From Motacilla alba alba (taxonomy: Eukaryota; Chordata; Aves; Passeriformes; Motacillidae): a stretch of 64,000 nt of DNA. The DNA lies in assembly GCF_015832195.1 (NCBI RefSeq), contig NC_052017.1:53270652-53334651 (forward strand), written 5' to 3'. The notes under the pieces are model-generated. The model made no database searches and had not been told where the DNA came from. It saw only the letters and a list, made by a program, of their open reading frames with translations. Positions 63,324-64,000 of this stretch are shown here, in pieces; positions within the stretch are counted from its first letter, which is position 1; the number at the start of each line of letters is the position of its first letter. Position numbers and translations under genes: made by a program.

Positions 63324-64000
63324 ACTATTAAGAGTAGTATGCCCTCAGACTACCCAACAATGCCAAAGGTACTTTACTCATACCTTCAAGAGATACAGAT
63401 TACTTTTACACAGAGCAGAAAAATACATTTTTCTGAGTTATATTTTAGCATGTAGTCTTCTATGGTTCACTTTCATCTTAGGACTGAGGAGAATTTTTAT
63501 ATCTTTATTTAAAGGGATTTTTTTCTTTCATTTTTTCCTGTATCAACAGGAAAACCGCTACTGTTTCTAACTACTGTAAACTCTCACCTTTACTGGAAAG
63601 TAGGACTTTTTCTAAGGCCAAAGATTATATACTTTGAAGCATTGGCATGATTTTAAATAGAGTTGAATACATCATTTTGCACTCTAGTGGAACTGAACTA
63701 TACTAAACTGTCCTCCATGATTGACAGTACCTACCATAAGCCTGCAAACAAAAAAGGCCTGCTCTTCACTCTCTCAAAATACAGAAATACAGATATATAG
63801 ACGCAGAAATAAATTAAAAACACCAGAAGATGAAAAATTTACTTTTTCCCCTCTCCATACCTCTTCCTCCTCCCTTAAGAGATATTAAACATGCTGCTAC
63901 TTAATGCTAATTAAGTTGAACTGTGACAGCATCTCCAAGAAGACTAATTTCAAGGGGATGCAGATAACTCCTTTTTATATTTGTTTCCTTTCAATTTTCA

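Overview
The window looks like nuclear DNA from a passerine bird. The protein-coding exons match vertebrate CDK13 and RALA. CR1 LINE 3' ends are the main interspersed repeat. A tRNA-Ile-headed, CR1-tailed SINE of the songbird type (I recall this family as TguSINE1) lies in a RALA intron, and avian ERVL-type solo LTRs lie near it. An intact intronless TOPORS-like RING gene, a kind I recall as annotated in many songbird genomes, sits between the two main genes.

Layout. Positions 1 to about 39,100 hold most of CDK13 on the minus strand: the promoter/CpG island (about 37,200-39,350), exon 1 (37,240-38,432) and exons 2-12 running leftwards to 1,321. All splice sites are GT-AG and the reading phases fit, giving 1,053 complete codons: the arginine/serine-rich N-terminal region, the whole kinase domain (P-loop, PITAIRE helix, HRD, DFG, T-loop Thr) and the basic C-terminal extension. 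The last exons lie beyond the left edge. Positions 39,350-54,390 are intergenic. They contain CR1 fragments, two AAGGG/CCCTT pentanucleotide arrays in opposite orientation, a pair of direct repeats of about 330 bp, an inverted pair of a second repeat family and, between these, the 347-codon TOPORS-like gene (48,000-49,043). Positions 54,390-64,000 hold the 3' end of RALA on the minus strand: 3' UTR, exon 5 and exon 4. Earlier RALA exons lie beyond the right edge. RALA intron 4 carries a 5S-rRNA-like segment directly followed by a tRNA-Ile/CR1 SINE and then a longer CR1 copy; intron 3 carries two different solo LTRs.

The genes do not form one pathway. CDK13 is a cyclin K-dependent nuclear kinase for transcription and RNA processing, RALA is a small GTPase of exocytosis and signalling, and the TOPORS-like protein is a probable E3 ubiquitin ligase. 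The RALA-CDK13 order with shared orientation matches my memory of human 7p14. The least ordinary items are the 5S/tRNA/CR1 composite element and the repeat-framed TOPORS-like gene with its stop codon inside the polyadenylation signal.
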